From assembly GCA_008704415.1 (NCBI GenBank), contig VXIS01000004.1, positions 1 to 64,000 on the forward strand: 64,000 bases of DNA, read 5' to 3'. Within the stretch, counting starts at the first letter, position 1, and every line of letters begins with the position of its first letter. The DNA comes from Sphaerosporella brunnea (lineage: Eukaryota > Ascomycota > Pezizomycetes > Pezizales > Pyronemataceae). The translations under genes and the position numbers were made by a program. Shown piece by piece: positions 47,348 to 59,406 of this stretch. The notes below the pieces were generated by a model. The model was not told where the DNA came from. It made no database searches and saw nothing but the letters and a program-made list of their open reading frames with translations.

Positions 47348-48622
47348 CTAGTAGGGAAGCATCTCGATCCCTTCACCCTCGTCAACCCTATTTCTGTTAA
47401 AAAACCAGCTGGACCTCCTCTGGGGTGGGCGGTCCGGCTTGGCCATGGCGGTTTGAGTTGCTAGAAACCTGACAGGGTGGGCTTCCTGGGGCAAAGGCCC
47501 ACTTGAGGTGCTGTCGCGGCGAGGGCGGGAGTGCAGCTTGCGCAACTGACGCCGTTGAGCCAATCTACGACAGATGACCTTCATATTAGGGACATTGACG
47601 ACGAATAGAAGTAGGGCCATCTCTGCGAGCGAAGACAAGGCGATGTCGTTGGTAGGACTGGTCTGAACTCCTTGCGCTCCGATCGTACTGATGACCAAAA
47701 GGAATCGGATGATTCCCACGGCGATAGGCCAGGATCCGACAAAGACGATCAGCATGATGTTCTTGAGCTTTTCGCGCACGGACCAGTTCGAGTCGATGAC
47801 GATCCGGTAGGGATAGGCGAGAACCAGGATGTCGAGGCCAATGTTGGTGAAGGAGTTTATGAGGACCACTGGGAGGGGGTTAGTTTATGTGGGAGGAGAT
47901 GGGGGGGGGTGCACTTACTATTCCAGTGAAGGAACGGGTTGCAAACATTCCCGAACTCAATGGACCTGTGCCGCTGTCAGATATGGTTGGGGCAAGACAA
48001 AGGGATGGCACGCACCAAGCATCCGAGACTGGTTGGCACCACAGCGCGGTTTTAAGGACAACGACCATTGCTGCGCTGAAATTCAAGACGATTATCACCC
48101 ACACATACACTCTCATTCGCAGGGACGAAATCCTGCTGAAGGACAGATAATGTGCGAGGAATCCGAACTTGATGAGATATACATAGATGGTGTATATCGT
48201 TCGGGAGGCGAACATCAACTACTCTCCCACATGCGCATTAGTTCTCTGAAAAAGCTAGCGAAGGGTAAAGAACTGGCCTTGAGAAGCAGGATGCGTTCGG
48301 ACTCGGTGGCCCCACCGCTCGGCGAGTCTTTCTGCATCGCAGACTTGTGGCGCTGCCAAAGAAGGTGGTATTGCAAGCCCGCGACCACAAAAAACAGGAT
48401 TGCGCAAATAACAACCGCGACATCCCCAAAATACCTTGCAGTCGGCACAGGTATCAACCCTCTTCTGTCCCGCTGATAGGAGTAAAAGCGAGCAAGACAG
48501 CTGAGAATCACAATGCCGCAAAAGCTGCTGTAGGCCCCAGTTCGCGGGCTCGCCGATACTGGAGCGGTACCGATGTGTGGATTGTGTCCTATATTGTGAA
48601 GATCCACATAGTACCAACCCAT
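47348..48622 (-). CDS. rhodopsin-domain (PTH11-like) integral membrane protein
   Basis: Seven-helix fungal membrane protein of the rhodopsin-domain family that also contains PTH11-like receptors; ligands are mostly unknown. Exons on the minus strand: 48622-48278, 48218-48016, 47965-47919 and 47868-47348, giving 371 aa. Typical blocks are DVAVVICAILFFVVAGLQYH, FASRTIYTIYVYLIKFGFLA, LWCQPVSDAW-SIEFGNVCN (spanning a splice) and INSFTNIGLDILVLAYP. They are followed by a basic, Ser-rich cytosolic tail. Introns 2 and 3 are canonical. Intron 1 only keeps the frame if its donor is GC (AAG|GCCAGT), because in-frame TAG precedes the TTGATG of exon 2 and no in-phase GT is near. The end of exon 1 is therefore less certain than the rest. 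Confidence 0.8.
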
Positions 48623-49508
48623 AACGGCTGATACTGGTGGATGCTGGTTAAATAGAGTGGACTTGAGGGAGGGGGGAGATCAGTTGAGTAAGATAGCAAT
48701 AACGATGTTGAAGGGGAGAGAATGTGAGTGGGGAAGGGGGGAGGTGGAGGTAATGGGTTGGGTTGGGGGATGGGGGATCGAAACCAAGTTCTAGATGTAT
48801 TGGACGGTATAAGACGCAGAAACCACGAGTGATTGACACAAACTTCATAGTGCAAGAAGCCAGCCAGCAAGAGCTAGCTCCAGAACTTTTGGTACGCGGT
48901 TGGAAAGAAGAATGACAGTTGGTGATGGCATAACTCCAATAATCAAGGCTCCAATCGATATCAACTGTCCACTGTCCCTCTCCTGCCACGGTCAGCTACA
49001 ATAACAGAACGAGCTCTAGAGCTTCAAGAAAAGGCTCGAGACAGATTCTCATCGTTATGATGGACCACTGCTCAACTGTATCATGTAGGTTTTTGTCGTC
49101 TGCCCGTCTACGAGTGCATTCTCGTTCACTGGTGCATCGACATTTCGGTGAGCGATACTCTATCAAGATCGTTGCGAGTGATAAATTATGGAGCGGTTGG
49201 AGATTTGCGGGGTGGCCTTTCCAATCTACACTTCACTAAACACTCCATGTCGACGATTACTCAACAGGTATTGGCAAAAGTGCCAGCCCAAAAGTCTCAG
49301 ATTGAACAATTGCAGTACAATTCACTTTCGATATATGCTCCCAAAGGCAAGTCTCATCATTCCGGAAGCCGCGAGCAAAAATTACACCACAAGGAGAAGC
49401 AGTATTCGTGAATCCATGGTTTTTATCTAACTTTTGCAATGCTCCCTTTGTTCATTATTTGCGCCATAGCTCAAATCCCAAATCGTAAAAAAATGTCGTC
49501 AAATTCAA
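48623..49508. other. intergenic region
   Basis: Upstream region of the rhodopsin-domain gene, with G-rich sequence at 48665-48775, and 3' region of eEF1B-alpha. No coding region is supported. Confidence 0.5.
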
Positions 49509-50677
49509 TTACAACTTCTGCATGGCAGCGATATCGGTGGACTGGACGTGGTCCTCATCCGCCTCAATCTCCTGCTGCAGCTCGTCGAGGGAGATCTTCT
49601 CGTCCTCAACGACCAAGTTGATCTGGAGCTTCTTGATACCGTAACCGACGGGGACGAGAGTGTGCGCACCCCAAACAAGACCATCTAAAAATACAGTTAG
49701 CGATAAAGCAAACAATGCAATTCATTTTGTCAAACATACCCTTCTCGATGGCCTTGACGTTGGCAATTAGCTCGTCCATGTTGGTCTCATCGTCCCAAGG
49801 CTTGACATCAAGTGTGACAACGGACTTTGCAACTATTACATTCATTAGTGCACGTTCATTTGATCACTGAAAAATAGCTGAACATACTGGTCTGAGGCTT
49901 AAGGGCCTTCTTCGCGCGGTACTCAGCCAACCGCTTAGCGGCAAGGGCCTCCTTCTCAGCATCCTCCTCCTCGTCGTCGGAGCCGAACAGGTCGACATCC
50001 TCCTCCTCCTCCTCCTCGGCAGCCGCAACAACCTCGGCAGCCGCAACAACCTCGGGGCCGTACTTGGAGATGTCGGTGGACTGCTCACCAGGGAGAGTCT
50101 CGAAGTCGGTCTCGTAGGAGTGGATGTTCTTGTACCAGCGCGCAGCATTGGGATACTTGGCGGCGTCGGGAGTGCCAGATAGGGCCTTGTAGATGGCCAC
50201 ATCGGCCTGGGAGGGAGTGTATCTGAAAGGAAGAACATGTCAGCCGACATCCCGACATCGTCGAGATTTCATGAAAAGATAAAGCAAAAATCAAAGAAAA
50301 GTCAGAGATGCGTGAAGCTATTGTTTTGTAGTCAGATAGCGGGGTCTTAAGCCGCCTCCTAAACACGGACCAATTTTGTCTCATCATTGAAGTTTTTTTG
50401 TAGGGTATCGCAGGTGGCAATAGACATTCAGGGGAGCCATTCGCCGACGTGCCATCCGCAGAAGGGTAGAAAGATCGCGGGTACATGGAAGACGAAGAAA
50501 ACAATGGCAAGAACATAAAAGCGCTCACCCCACGATGTAGCTGCGGGTGGTCAACCAGCTGTTGAGGGCTGCGCATGAAGGGAGTCAGCCACGGCACTTC
50601 TGTCGAACAAAGCCATCAGGTCAAAGCGACGACTCACCAGAGAGCCCAGTCTCGGAAGCAAGATCAGTGAAGCCCAT
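49509..50677 (-). CDS. translation elongation factor 1-beta (eEF1B alpha subunit)
   Basis: Guanine-nucleotide exchange factor that reloads eEF1A with GTP during translation. Five exons on the minus strand: 50677-50638, 50568-50529, 50222-49888, 49832-49740 and 49684-49509. All junctions are canonical and give 227 aa, the usual size. The N-terminal GST-like part begins [21 protein letters not shown] Glu-rich linker ([19 protein letters not shown]) follows. The C-terminal exchange domain contains [38 protein letters not shown] and ends IAAMQKL, which are family hallmarks. VVAAAE is repeated in tandem just before the acidic linker, from an 18-bp DNA duplication. The gene is divergent from SCO1 with 218 bp between start codons. 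Confidence 0.97.
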
Positions 50678-50895
50678 TGTGATGATGTGTTTGTGTGATG
50701 AACGAGGAACTTTAGAGAGGGATTGTCGTGAAGAAGGAGCGCCGAAGGACTTTTTTCGTGGTGTTGGTGAGTAAAGAGGGCGGGGTATGTAACGAGGGGT
50801 CCAGAGCCAACTCCGGCGGAGGCTTGGCAGCGGGAAGAAAGTGCTACCGTCATCGTGCGTGCCATCTCCACCCCACCATCACGACGCGACTCGCA
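50678..50895. promoter_or_regulatory. shared divergent promoter of eEF1B-alpha and SCO1
   Basis: Only 218 bp separate the two start codons, so both promoters and 5' UTRs must lie here or overlap. The sequence is not strongly biased, and I see no TATA box on either side. A head-to-head pair of a translation factor and a respiratory assembly factor suggests co-regulation with growth, by inference. Confidence 0.6.
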
Positions 50896-52685
50896 ATGAA
50901 CGCCTCAACCACTCTACGGCAGCTTCTCCGAAGCAAGCCACGCTCGACGACCCCATGCTGGACTGTGCGCCAGCCCCAGCGCGCATTCCATGGTTCCCCG
51001 GCGCGCTTCAAGTTCCAGACGGTCGAGCAAGCACGTTCCCGGTACCGTAGCGGTGTCAGTACTTGCATTTTTTCCCAGCAGCAGAGATCAGACGCTGATT
51101 GGATCCATGGGTAGCCGTTCTCGTGGAAGGCTGGTCTGTTGTTTGTGGCGGCCGGAATCGGTCTTGCCGTTTACTTCCAGACTGAGAAGGAACGACTGGC
51201 GCGGAACAGGATCACGGAGATGTCGAAGGGCGTGGGAAAGCCAAAGGTCGGCGGCCCGCTCACGGGCTTGGTGGATCAGCACGGGAAATCTCGCAATGAG
51301 GATGAGTTCTTGGGGAAGTATAGGCTGGTGAGTACCTGCCATGGCGACGGAAGAGCCAGTGCCAGGTGGATGGACCGCATTGAGGAACCGCAACATCGTG
51401 TGTGGATAACTGGGAGCGCTGTGTTAACTGATATTGGGTCAATGTAGGTCTACTTTGGATTCACTCATTGTCCCGATATCTGCCCCGAAGAGCTCGACAA
51501 AATGGCCGATATGATCGATCGTAAGCCTTTCTTGCCCAAGGGACATGCTGTGAGACCCATGCATCCAGAGCAGAGGACTGACTTGCGCTTTTAAACAGTG
51601 GTCAAGAAGGACCATGGAAAGGTCATGGTTCCGATATTTGTCACCTGCGACCCTGCGAGAGATACCCCCGAAGTTGTATGTCTAGACCCGCAATCGGCCT
51701 CGTTTGACATTCTAGAGAACGGATCGCCGCACTGAGTGTGCAAATTTACGGACCGCTGTCATCGACGAGTGATGTGGTGTGATGTGCGACACATTGAAAA
51801 CCGGCGAAGTCATTGGATTTCCAATGGGATGCCCTTTTGATGTGTCAATTGTCATTGCTTCAATGCTATCGGCTATGGCTCGGTCACGTAATTTCGGCAT
51901 CGTTCAACACCACTGGAACACAGGCTAACGGATGGGTTTGGGTGGCTGTCACAGATGAAGGAATATCTCGACGAGTTCCATCCTGACCTTATCGGTCTCA
52001 CGGGTCAGTCACCGATTCCATTCCATCGCTCATAAGCATCTCCAATCCCACTTCTGCACGCCTCCACAATCCCTGCCCATCGGTGGCCGCCGAAGCGCAT
52101 TCGACCTTCTTTTTACTGACACGAACGAATCCGCAGGAACATACGACCAGATCAAGCAGCTCTGCAAGGCTTACCGAGTATACTTCTCTACGCCTCCGAA
52201 CCTCAAGTCGGGACAGGATTACCTGGTAGACCACTCCATCTACTTCTACCTGATGGGTACGTTTCACTTCTGACTTATTTCGTTGCGTCCTTCTATGCAT
52301 GAGCGATGAGCCCGATCAGCTTCTATTAAGTTCTTTGCAGCGCGCGGACCCCCGAGATCTTTGCGCACATCTCAGATGATACCTTGGTACAACGAGCGCT
52401 GGATCCTGAAAGAAAACGCCACGCACGCACAAGTGCCTTGGCGCAGTGCACATTGATATCCACCTCCTCACATGCCACCAAAAATCCGACATCTGCCCCG
52501 TCCGAAAACTTATCTTGCCCCAGTGTCAAATACCGAGAAAGAGGGAACATGTTACTGACATGCCTGGTCTAGATCCTGAGGGCGATTTTGTAGAGGCTCT
52601 TGGAAGGCAACACACTCCTGAGCAGGCGGCTGCGGTTATCGGCCAGCACATCAAAGACTGGAAGAAGGATCTGAGAAAGGATTAG
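50896..52685 (+). CDS. SCO1: mitochondrial copper chaperone SCO1
   Basis: Inner-membrane protein that delivers copper to the CuA site of cytochrome c oxidase subunit 2. Seven exons: 50896-51054, 51115-51327, 51448-51520, 51599-51675, 51955-52003, 52137-52256 and 52573-52685, giving 267 aa. The N-terminus is an Arg/Ser-rich mitochondrial targeting region ([20 protein letters not shown]), followed by one membrane segment (about 58-75). The thioredoxin-like domain has the copper ligands Cys132 and Cys136 ([10 protein letters not shown]) and His223 (LVDHSIYF), plus [13 protein letters not shown]. Introns 4 (279 nt) and 6 (316 nt) are much longer than the rest. A frame extends upstream of the chosen ATG, but a Leu/Arg-rich presequence starting at MNASTT fits targeting best. 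Confidence 0.96.
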
Positions 52686-54532
52686 ATCGTATCGTATCGT
52701 AGAGCTGCATAGTGCGTGTATGTATAATAGATGGGGATTTTTGTATAGTAGAAAAAGGGAACGGTCACGATATATGTACTCTGGCGAGCGTCTTGAATCT
52801 GCAGGTAGCTACTTTCACCGAGACATTTAACGAGATGTATGTATCTATTCATATACTCTAACATGTATGTATGTATTTACTCAAGCAAGTTTCTATTATG
52901 AAGGACCTACCAGTGGAACTTGAGATTTGGACCTCCGTTGATGCTTCCGTCCTGAGGTTAGTGGCAGCGGCGACACGGCAACTGGTGGAGGTCATTCCAC
53001 AGGCTTACGGACTTACAAAATGCATCTCAGAGTTGTGGTGGTTCCACGGTTCAGGTTGGGATACAAACAAACTCTAATCGCCGGGCCGGGTAGCGGCGTT
53101 TGATTCTCTTGTTTTGTCCTCGAGATTGAGTATCATTCTGCGTCTCACCCACGTTAACGCAGCATTCAAGACGCACAATATGTTTAGATTGCCCATACTT
53201 CAAACTCGGCCGATCCTAACCGAAAAAAAACAACCAAGCAGAAGGCAAAAAAAAACAAAAAAAAAAACAACCCCGCCTTTTATCAGTTAAGGTAGTCAAT
53301 AAAATGACGGAGGGCTTTCAACCGCCGCCAACAGGAGCATGGGCAGCGTTTCACAGGTGAAGAAGATCCAGCTAGTTATGGGAGCTGAGAAAGAAACGTG
53401 TTATGCGGGCTCGGCACAGAACGCTCACATGGAAGCCGACAGCGATTCAACCTTGATATCGCGAAGAACACCCCACAAAACGGACTCGCCGGGAAGTCGG
53501 CTTGTCCATGGATCCAACTTGTTATCAACCAATGAAACCAGCCGGTCAAAAGAGCATCAGAGACTTCTCCAGTCTTCGCTAACTCCGCATGAAGAGACGA
53601 AATGCATCCAGCAAGGTTTGGTGCCTCTTTTCGGTCCATATTAGGGGTCTATCAAACAACAGATACCATGAGAAAGACTCATTCAGAGAATTGATGTGCA
53701 GGGGGCCATATAGGGCTTTGAAAGTGTCTTCATCTGAACGCTGATAATCTACTGGACATAAAGGTCGGTATCCTGGACCATGCGCCTGGCTGCTGGCTTC
53801 TCCAATACACTCAGAATTTGGGTGCGCACAGTCGTATTCTTGTGGCAGTTGATCCCGCTTGAACGTGCTGAGGAACACCACATCGTTCTGTGTTTTTGAC
53901 TGGAATTCCAGGACACAAAGTCATATTCATTGACCAAGTGCCAGATCAAACTTGACCTGTTTCAATCTCAATATCGAGATCTGCGGCCTCCTCCTCCTCC
54001 TTCAGCGAGGTGCTTTCTCCTCCGCAACTGTCCCAAGTCTTCAGCCGAAGTCCAAGGCCTTTCTGATTTCCAGCTCTGTCGAATTATCGCCATCTCCGAT
54101 AGTCTCCACGTCTCCGACCTCCGAACTAAGGTAGTTCGGCGGTTGCCGTCAAGAGAAGAAGCAGGGATAGTGAGCGTTTGATCGTCGTAGGGAGGGGCAA
54201 CGTTGAAGTCACGCGACTTCTCTACAACCCTAAGTTCCCTAACCGTCCAACGGAGTTTCGAAGGCGGAGGTCATATGGGGGATTCGGCGGTATTTTTTGT
54301 AACCAACTCCTGACACTCACATTATAGACTGCGTGCACTATAGAAGCTGTTGCGTTTTTATTTTATTTTTTGTTTTCACGTAAAGATGTAAAATACAGTG
54401 AGCACCACATTTTTTTCGGACTTTAGTAAAAGGGCGGGCAACTGTATAAGTACATTCTTTATATCTACCACTTTGCTCTCTTATTTTTGTAGTGGTGGTC
54501 TTCGCGTGGTTCCGGTTGTAATTACCAGCAAG
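52686..54532. other. gene-free stretch
   Basis: No supported gene. A-rich tracts lie at 53222-53265. A minus-strand frame at 53579-53881 (VFLSTFKRDQLPQEYDCAHP) and neighbouring frames up to 54180 look mildly protein-like, but stops and missing splice signals prevent a model; this could be a decayed gene. Confidence 0.4.
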
Positions 54533-54651
54533 TACCGTAGATATTCGGTAGTAAGGCAATGTGGCAAAGTCACTGCGCTCTGTGGATAAGTGACTCAGCC
54601 TCATGGCAAAGTCACTTAGCCACATTGCCTTACTGCCGAATCTCTACGGTA
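54533..54651. repeat. 119-bp foldback palindrome
   Basis: The arms 54533-54574 and 54610-54651 are 42 bp each and match at 38 positions as reverse complements; the outer end reads TACCGTAG. The 35-bp spacer together with the right arm forms a smaller nested hairpin (TAAGTGACT/AGTCACTTA). No coding capacity. It may be a small foldback transposon or MITE. Confidence 0.85.
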
Positions 54652-55075
54652 GATACCTACCGTAGGTCGGTAGGTAGGTATGATGGTGCATATATCTACT
54701 GCATGCAATAAAGCCTCATGCTTGTTCTTTTTTATAATTACGCGAGAGCAAAATGCCATGTTACGGCTGCAGGGTCAAGGGATATATTGAGGTGTACCTA
54801 AGCGGCGAGAGTACCCGTGACGGCCTTTGCCGCCATCCAACTCGCAGTCTGTCAACAAAGGGTTTTTAGCGGCGGCGACATAACGCAGCATCTATGCTGG
54901 GAATAATCTATATGCTGGGAATAAAGAGCTTGTTTACGCGGCCATGAAAGGCCAAAAGAGAGAAAGAATTGTGCTGGAACACACAAGGAGACGGTTGCCT
55001 CACGTTGGGCCGTTCCTGTCGCCGATTGCCAATCACTACCCTCTACCTATAATTAATTGCATACTTAAGCAAGTA

Positions 55076-55367
55076 TCGTAAAAACTCACTTATAAGACCC
55101 CCTCTTTTTGGACTAGTCCAAGCCCAAAGAGGATCGCGATGCATAGCACACCGCACAGGGTGGGAGGCTGGAAGACTGGCAGTATGATACCTGAATATTG
55201 TTTTAAACCTCTCTCTAACCACAATGACTTTGGTACCCTCCGTTTTGCTGTCGCTCTGTTTTCGACCCCACACCAATTTTATGTTGGATTATTACCAAAG
55301 CGGTTAGCGCATCTCTGAAATGACGCTAGTCCAAAAAGGGGTGTCTCTTATAAGTGAGTTTTTACGG
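55076..55367. mobile_element. second TA-flanked MITE (292 bp)
   Basis: The terminal inverted repeats lie at 55076-55116 and 55326-55367. The first 22 positions ((T/C)CGTAAAAACTCACTTATA and on) match except the first base, and after one short mismatch zone TTTTTGGACTAG matches again. TA flanks both ends (55074-55075, 55368-55369). The interior lacks a transposase. The terminal repeat differs from that of the MITE at 18 kb, so this is another family. Confidence 0.88.
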
Positions 55368-55369
55368 TA

Positions 55370-56904
55370 CTTACCTAGAGACTCCACCCAGTCCATCCCC
55401 ACCAACAAACCAAAAAGTGTTTCCCCGCTGTCTCCCCGTCTGTTTAAAGTTTTGTTCAGAGCCCGCACTATCCATCCCCTACAGCGTTCGGGATTGTGAT
55501 ATTCGTTGCAGTTATAGTACTGCAAACGTTTAGGATGCGGGGTGGGGAGAGGGTCCAATTGGCGGGGACTACGGATGGCGGCTGAGACAACTGCTTTGCC
55601 GGAGCAGCGCATGCTTTTGATATCACTCGACCTATCTATGCAGCAGACCCTGGACCGTCGGGGATATAGTTTTGCCTACACTTTTTGGGGCCGCCCCCGC
55701 GCAACTGCGTTATTACCGGGATTCTTCGGTACACGGTAGGAGCACGCCTCCGAGCCAAATATCGCGCGTGCACGATGCGGAATTTCGCAGCCCCCCGCCC
55801 CCCAAGCATAGGCTGCAACTGAACACATTTCTCAGGATCACTCTGAATTCAAGATCAAGATCGCTCTTCAAATGCCGGTCGCCCCCGAACGGGCTCTCAG
55901 GGACAAAGCGCCACGGACGTCACACACCCCTGCCCGGCTACTGGCAAAGTGAGTTACTTTCCGTGCGCAACCTCTCGACCTGACGTCCGTACAACAACAC
56001 CCTGCCTAGGCAGGTAGGTGGGCTCGTTGCAGCAAAAGCACGGAGAAAAACGCCACAGCCGTTAAGCTTTGCAACGGTTTTTTGCATGTGCTATCTCTAC
56101 CTTGCAACAGCAACTCCTTCACCCGCCTTCCTAATAGCCGTGGTGAAGCTCGCGCGGTAACTGCCATTCGCGGCAGGCACGAGAGCCCTGATACAGAAAG
56201 TCCCCCGGATGCGGCCGAGGACCTGATATCATATGGGGGACACTAGGTAACGGTTTCTTCTGTCTATGATGGAGGGAGTGAAAGATAGACAGTGAGCTAA
56301 AATGCTAGCTCTTGGCGGCTAAACGACAAAATTCCGGGGGCGGAAAGTCCCCGGCCGTACTCTAGGTGTGTACTGGTACAGCAGTACACAACGCTGCGGG
56401 TTACCGCTGGTTCAGGTTGTAGGTGGGACAGTGTCAACGATGTTTCTGGGTTATGTTCCGCGGCGGTGGTGTTGACGGGTTCTGGCAGGATTGAAAGAGA
56501 TACATACGAGAGGGTTGTCTCTCTAGATCTCTGTTCTCTGCAGGAACTCACCCCACCAACCTGGTGGAGATCTCCCTCCGCGTTCTGTTCTTTTGCAGCA
56601 TGGCCGGAAGGCGCCGCCACTAGCGTCCTTCCTGGTCGATGGAAAAGAACCCAAAGATAGAGAGATAGCGTAGGACCGGCATGATGGCCTGAAGGGAGGT
56701 ATGGTAAATAGGGCAGCGCCGATTACTGGATATCTGATATTGCTCCGGATTGGGTTTGGGGGAGGGGGAGACGGCCTGAGAAAGAAGCTTATTGCTCCGG
56801 AGGGGGGTTCGAGATATATAAACGTGTGACCCAGCTGCTGCTGTATGTGTTCGTGCGGGTTTTTTTGTCTTCCCTTCCATCCTCCCAAGACAACAACCGA
56901 CGTT
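55370..56904. other. upstream region of the OPT transporter
   Basis: No gene is supported; frames near 56523-57164 on the minus strand run into the OPT gene and are shadows. A GCCTAGGCAGGTAGG palindromic motif lies at about 56006-56020. Confidence 0.45.
56815..56822 (+). promoter_or_regulatory. probable TATA box of the OPT transporter
   Basis: TATATAAA lies 83 bp before the chosen start codon (56905), at the distance expected for a fungal TATA box with a short leader. Confidence 0.5.
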
Positions 56905-59406
56905 ATGAATACCATGCGCCCGCGAAAGGTCAATGAGCAGGAGGTCGACCCTGCGGCACCGATATCAGGTGCTGCGGCGTTCGACGAGAAGATCGACGTC
57001 AAGGAGGACACTGAAAGTGTCAAGTCGCACACCGAGATTGAGTCAGACCCGTTTGTGCCTTTTCCTATCGACCCAGATGTGCCAGAGGAGACGCATAGGC
57101 AGATCCTCACAGTGAGGGCTGTCATGGTTGGCTGTATTCTGGGAGGGTTTGTTAACGCCTCCAATGTTTATTTGGGTCTGTGATCATGTGCCTCTTTCTC
57201 TTCCTCCGTGGAGAAAATATGGCTTATCAGTGACTAGGATTGAAAACGGGTTGGATGTTTTCCGCGAACCTTTTCGGCGCAATCTTTGGATTTGCCATCT
57301 TGAAGTTCTTTAGCAAGACTTTTGGAGAAAACTTCCCCATCCTTGGTGGCAGCTTCGGTCCTAAAGAAAATGCAATTGTCCAGACTGCAGCCACGGCCGC
57401 CGGTGGTCTCGGCGGTATCTTCGTGTCGGCCATCCCGGCGATGTATCAGATGAATCTCATGGACGATCCTGTGAAGGATTTTCCCCGGCTGTTGACCTTA
57501 ACTATTGTCTCGGCTTACTATGGACTGCTGTTTGCAACTCCTCGTAAATACCCCCACTGCTCCTGGCCAGTACCAAAGGCAGAGTGCTGACGAAGCGGGA
57601 AGTACGCAAGTTCTTCATCGTCCACGTTGCCCGTGAGCTGAAGCTCATCTTCCCCACTGCCACGGCCACGGCCATGACCATCCGGTCGATGCACACCAAG
57701 ATCGGCTCGGCCAACGAAAACTCCAAGAAGCGCACTCGGGCGTTGGCGATCACATTTGCCTTCTGCATCGCCTTCCGGGTGGGTGCTAGTTACGCCCCGG
57801 GTATTCTGTGGGATTGGCACATTTTCACTTGGTTCTACCAGTGGAGTGGGTACAGCAACATGGCGCTTGCCATTGAGAGCTGGGGTTGGATATTTGAGTG
57901 GACGCCCGCCTTCATTGGCTCCGGTATGCTCGTCGGTTTGAACCCGGCCATCTCGTTCTTTGGTGGTGGTGTTCTTGCTTGGGGCATCATCGGCCCGGCG
58001 CTGGTACATACTGGTATGGCTTTTGGATATGCTTATTACGCTCCGGGTGACCCCGAATATGAGAAGTGGGGCGGTCTGGTCACTTTCAACTCCTTTCACC
58101 TGCCGGATCCAAAGAATCACCCGTCTCCACGATACTGGATGCTTTGGCCGTTAGTTCCCCCAGGCTCCAAGCTTTGTGGGAAAATAATACTGACAGTGTT
58201 CTCAGCGGTGTCATGGTTATGATTTGCACCTCTTTTGCTGAGCTCGGAGTCCAATACCGTCTTATTGGCTTTGCTCTCAAGAGCGTCTGGAAAGCCTTAG
58301 CCATGGGCCTCAACGCCGTCGGCACCAAGATCGGACGTCCCAGCAAATTCCTGGAGCGGCAGCAACAGTTTTCGCAGAAAGATGAGCACATTGTGATGGA
58401 TCCAGCGGCCCCTGAAGACCAGGTGCAACTATTCCAATGGGGACCTCCGCTCATCATCGTCATCATCGCCACCTGTGTCGTCCTTGGCCTGCAGTACCAC
58501 CTCAATGTTGGCCTCTCCATCCTGGCCATAGTCCTCGGCTTCATTTTCGCTTTCCTGGCGATTCAGTGTACGGGTGCCACTGATACTACCCCCGCTACTG
58601 CCGCAGCAAAGGCGAGTCAGTTGATCCTTGGTGCGGCCACAAAGGGCCATGCCATCCCCGATGCCCAACGTATGAACCTTATTGGCGGTGCTGTCGCAAC
58701 CGGTGCCGCGGGACAGAGTACCGATCTCACCGTCGACTTCCGAGTTGGATTCTTGCTTCGCACGCCGCCGAAGTTGCAGTGGTACGCACAGGTGGTCGGG
58801 TCCATCGTATCCATGTTTTTGTCGCCTGGGATGTTCATGTAAGCCTTCTGTTCCTCCTTCCTTCCTTTCACCGTATATGTTTCCTTGTACTGACTCGTAG
58901 AAACCAGCCTATACATGAAAGCCTATCCCTGCGTCCTGGATGTCAATGCAACAACGTGCAGCTTCCAAGTTCCGTCCGTAGCAGCATGGCGCGCAGTCGC
59001 AATCGCAGTGACAGACCCGACGTTCCCGGTGCCCAACAGCAGTGGCATCTTCGCCATTGTCCTCGGAATATTCTCCATTGCGGTCGTTCTTTTCCGCCAC
59101 AACTACCTGATCGGCCACCGCGAGAAGTACCGCCTCTACGTCCCCAACTTCATGGCAATCGGCTTGGCCTTCGTCTTGCCGTCGACACAATACGGAACAG
59201 CGATGATGACGGGCTCCATCGTGGCGTATATCTGGGCCAAGAAAAACCCGGTGTCGTTCGATACCTTCTGCTATGCGGTTGCGGCCGGAATGATTGCGGG
59301 TGAGGGAATGGGAGGCGTGATTAATGCCATCTTGGAGATTGCCGGCATCGGAAGCTCGAAGTACGGTTCGGCCGTGGGATGTCCCGGCGATAGCTTCTGT
59401 GGATAG
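56905..59406 (+). CDS. OPT-family oligopeptide transporter
   Basis: Proton-coupled transporter of the OPT family (fungal OPTs take up small peptides, glutathione or metal chelates). Five exons, 56905-57175, 57238-57543, 57603-58149, 58206-58838 and 58908-59406, join to 751 aa, typical for the family. The cytosolic N-terminus is acidic. Family blocks are LGGFVNASNVYLGLKTGWMF, FATPLRKFFI (restored across intron 2), LIFPTATATAMTIRSMH, GSGMLVGLNPAISFFGGG and SPGMF. The protein ends in FCYAVAAGMIAGEGMGGVIN. About 14 hydrophobic segments are present. Another in-frame ATG at 56845 would add 20 residues, but it falls only 23 bp after the TATA box, so I chose 56905. The substrate is not predictable from this. 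Confidence 0.93.

Noticed and set aside
56523..57164. 213-codon minus-strand frame
   Set aside because: It overlaps the first exon of the OPT transporter and has low-complexity composition; it is a shadow.
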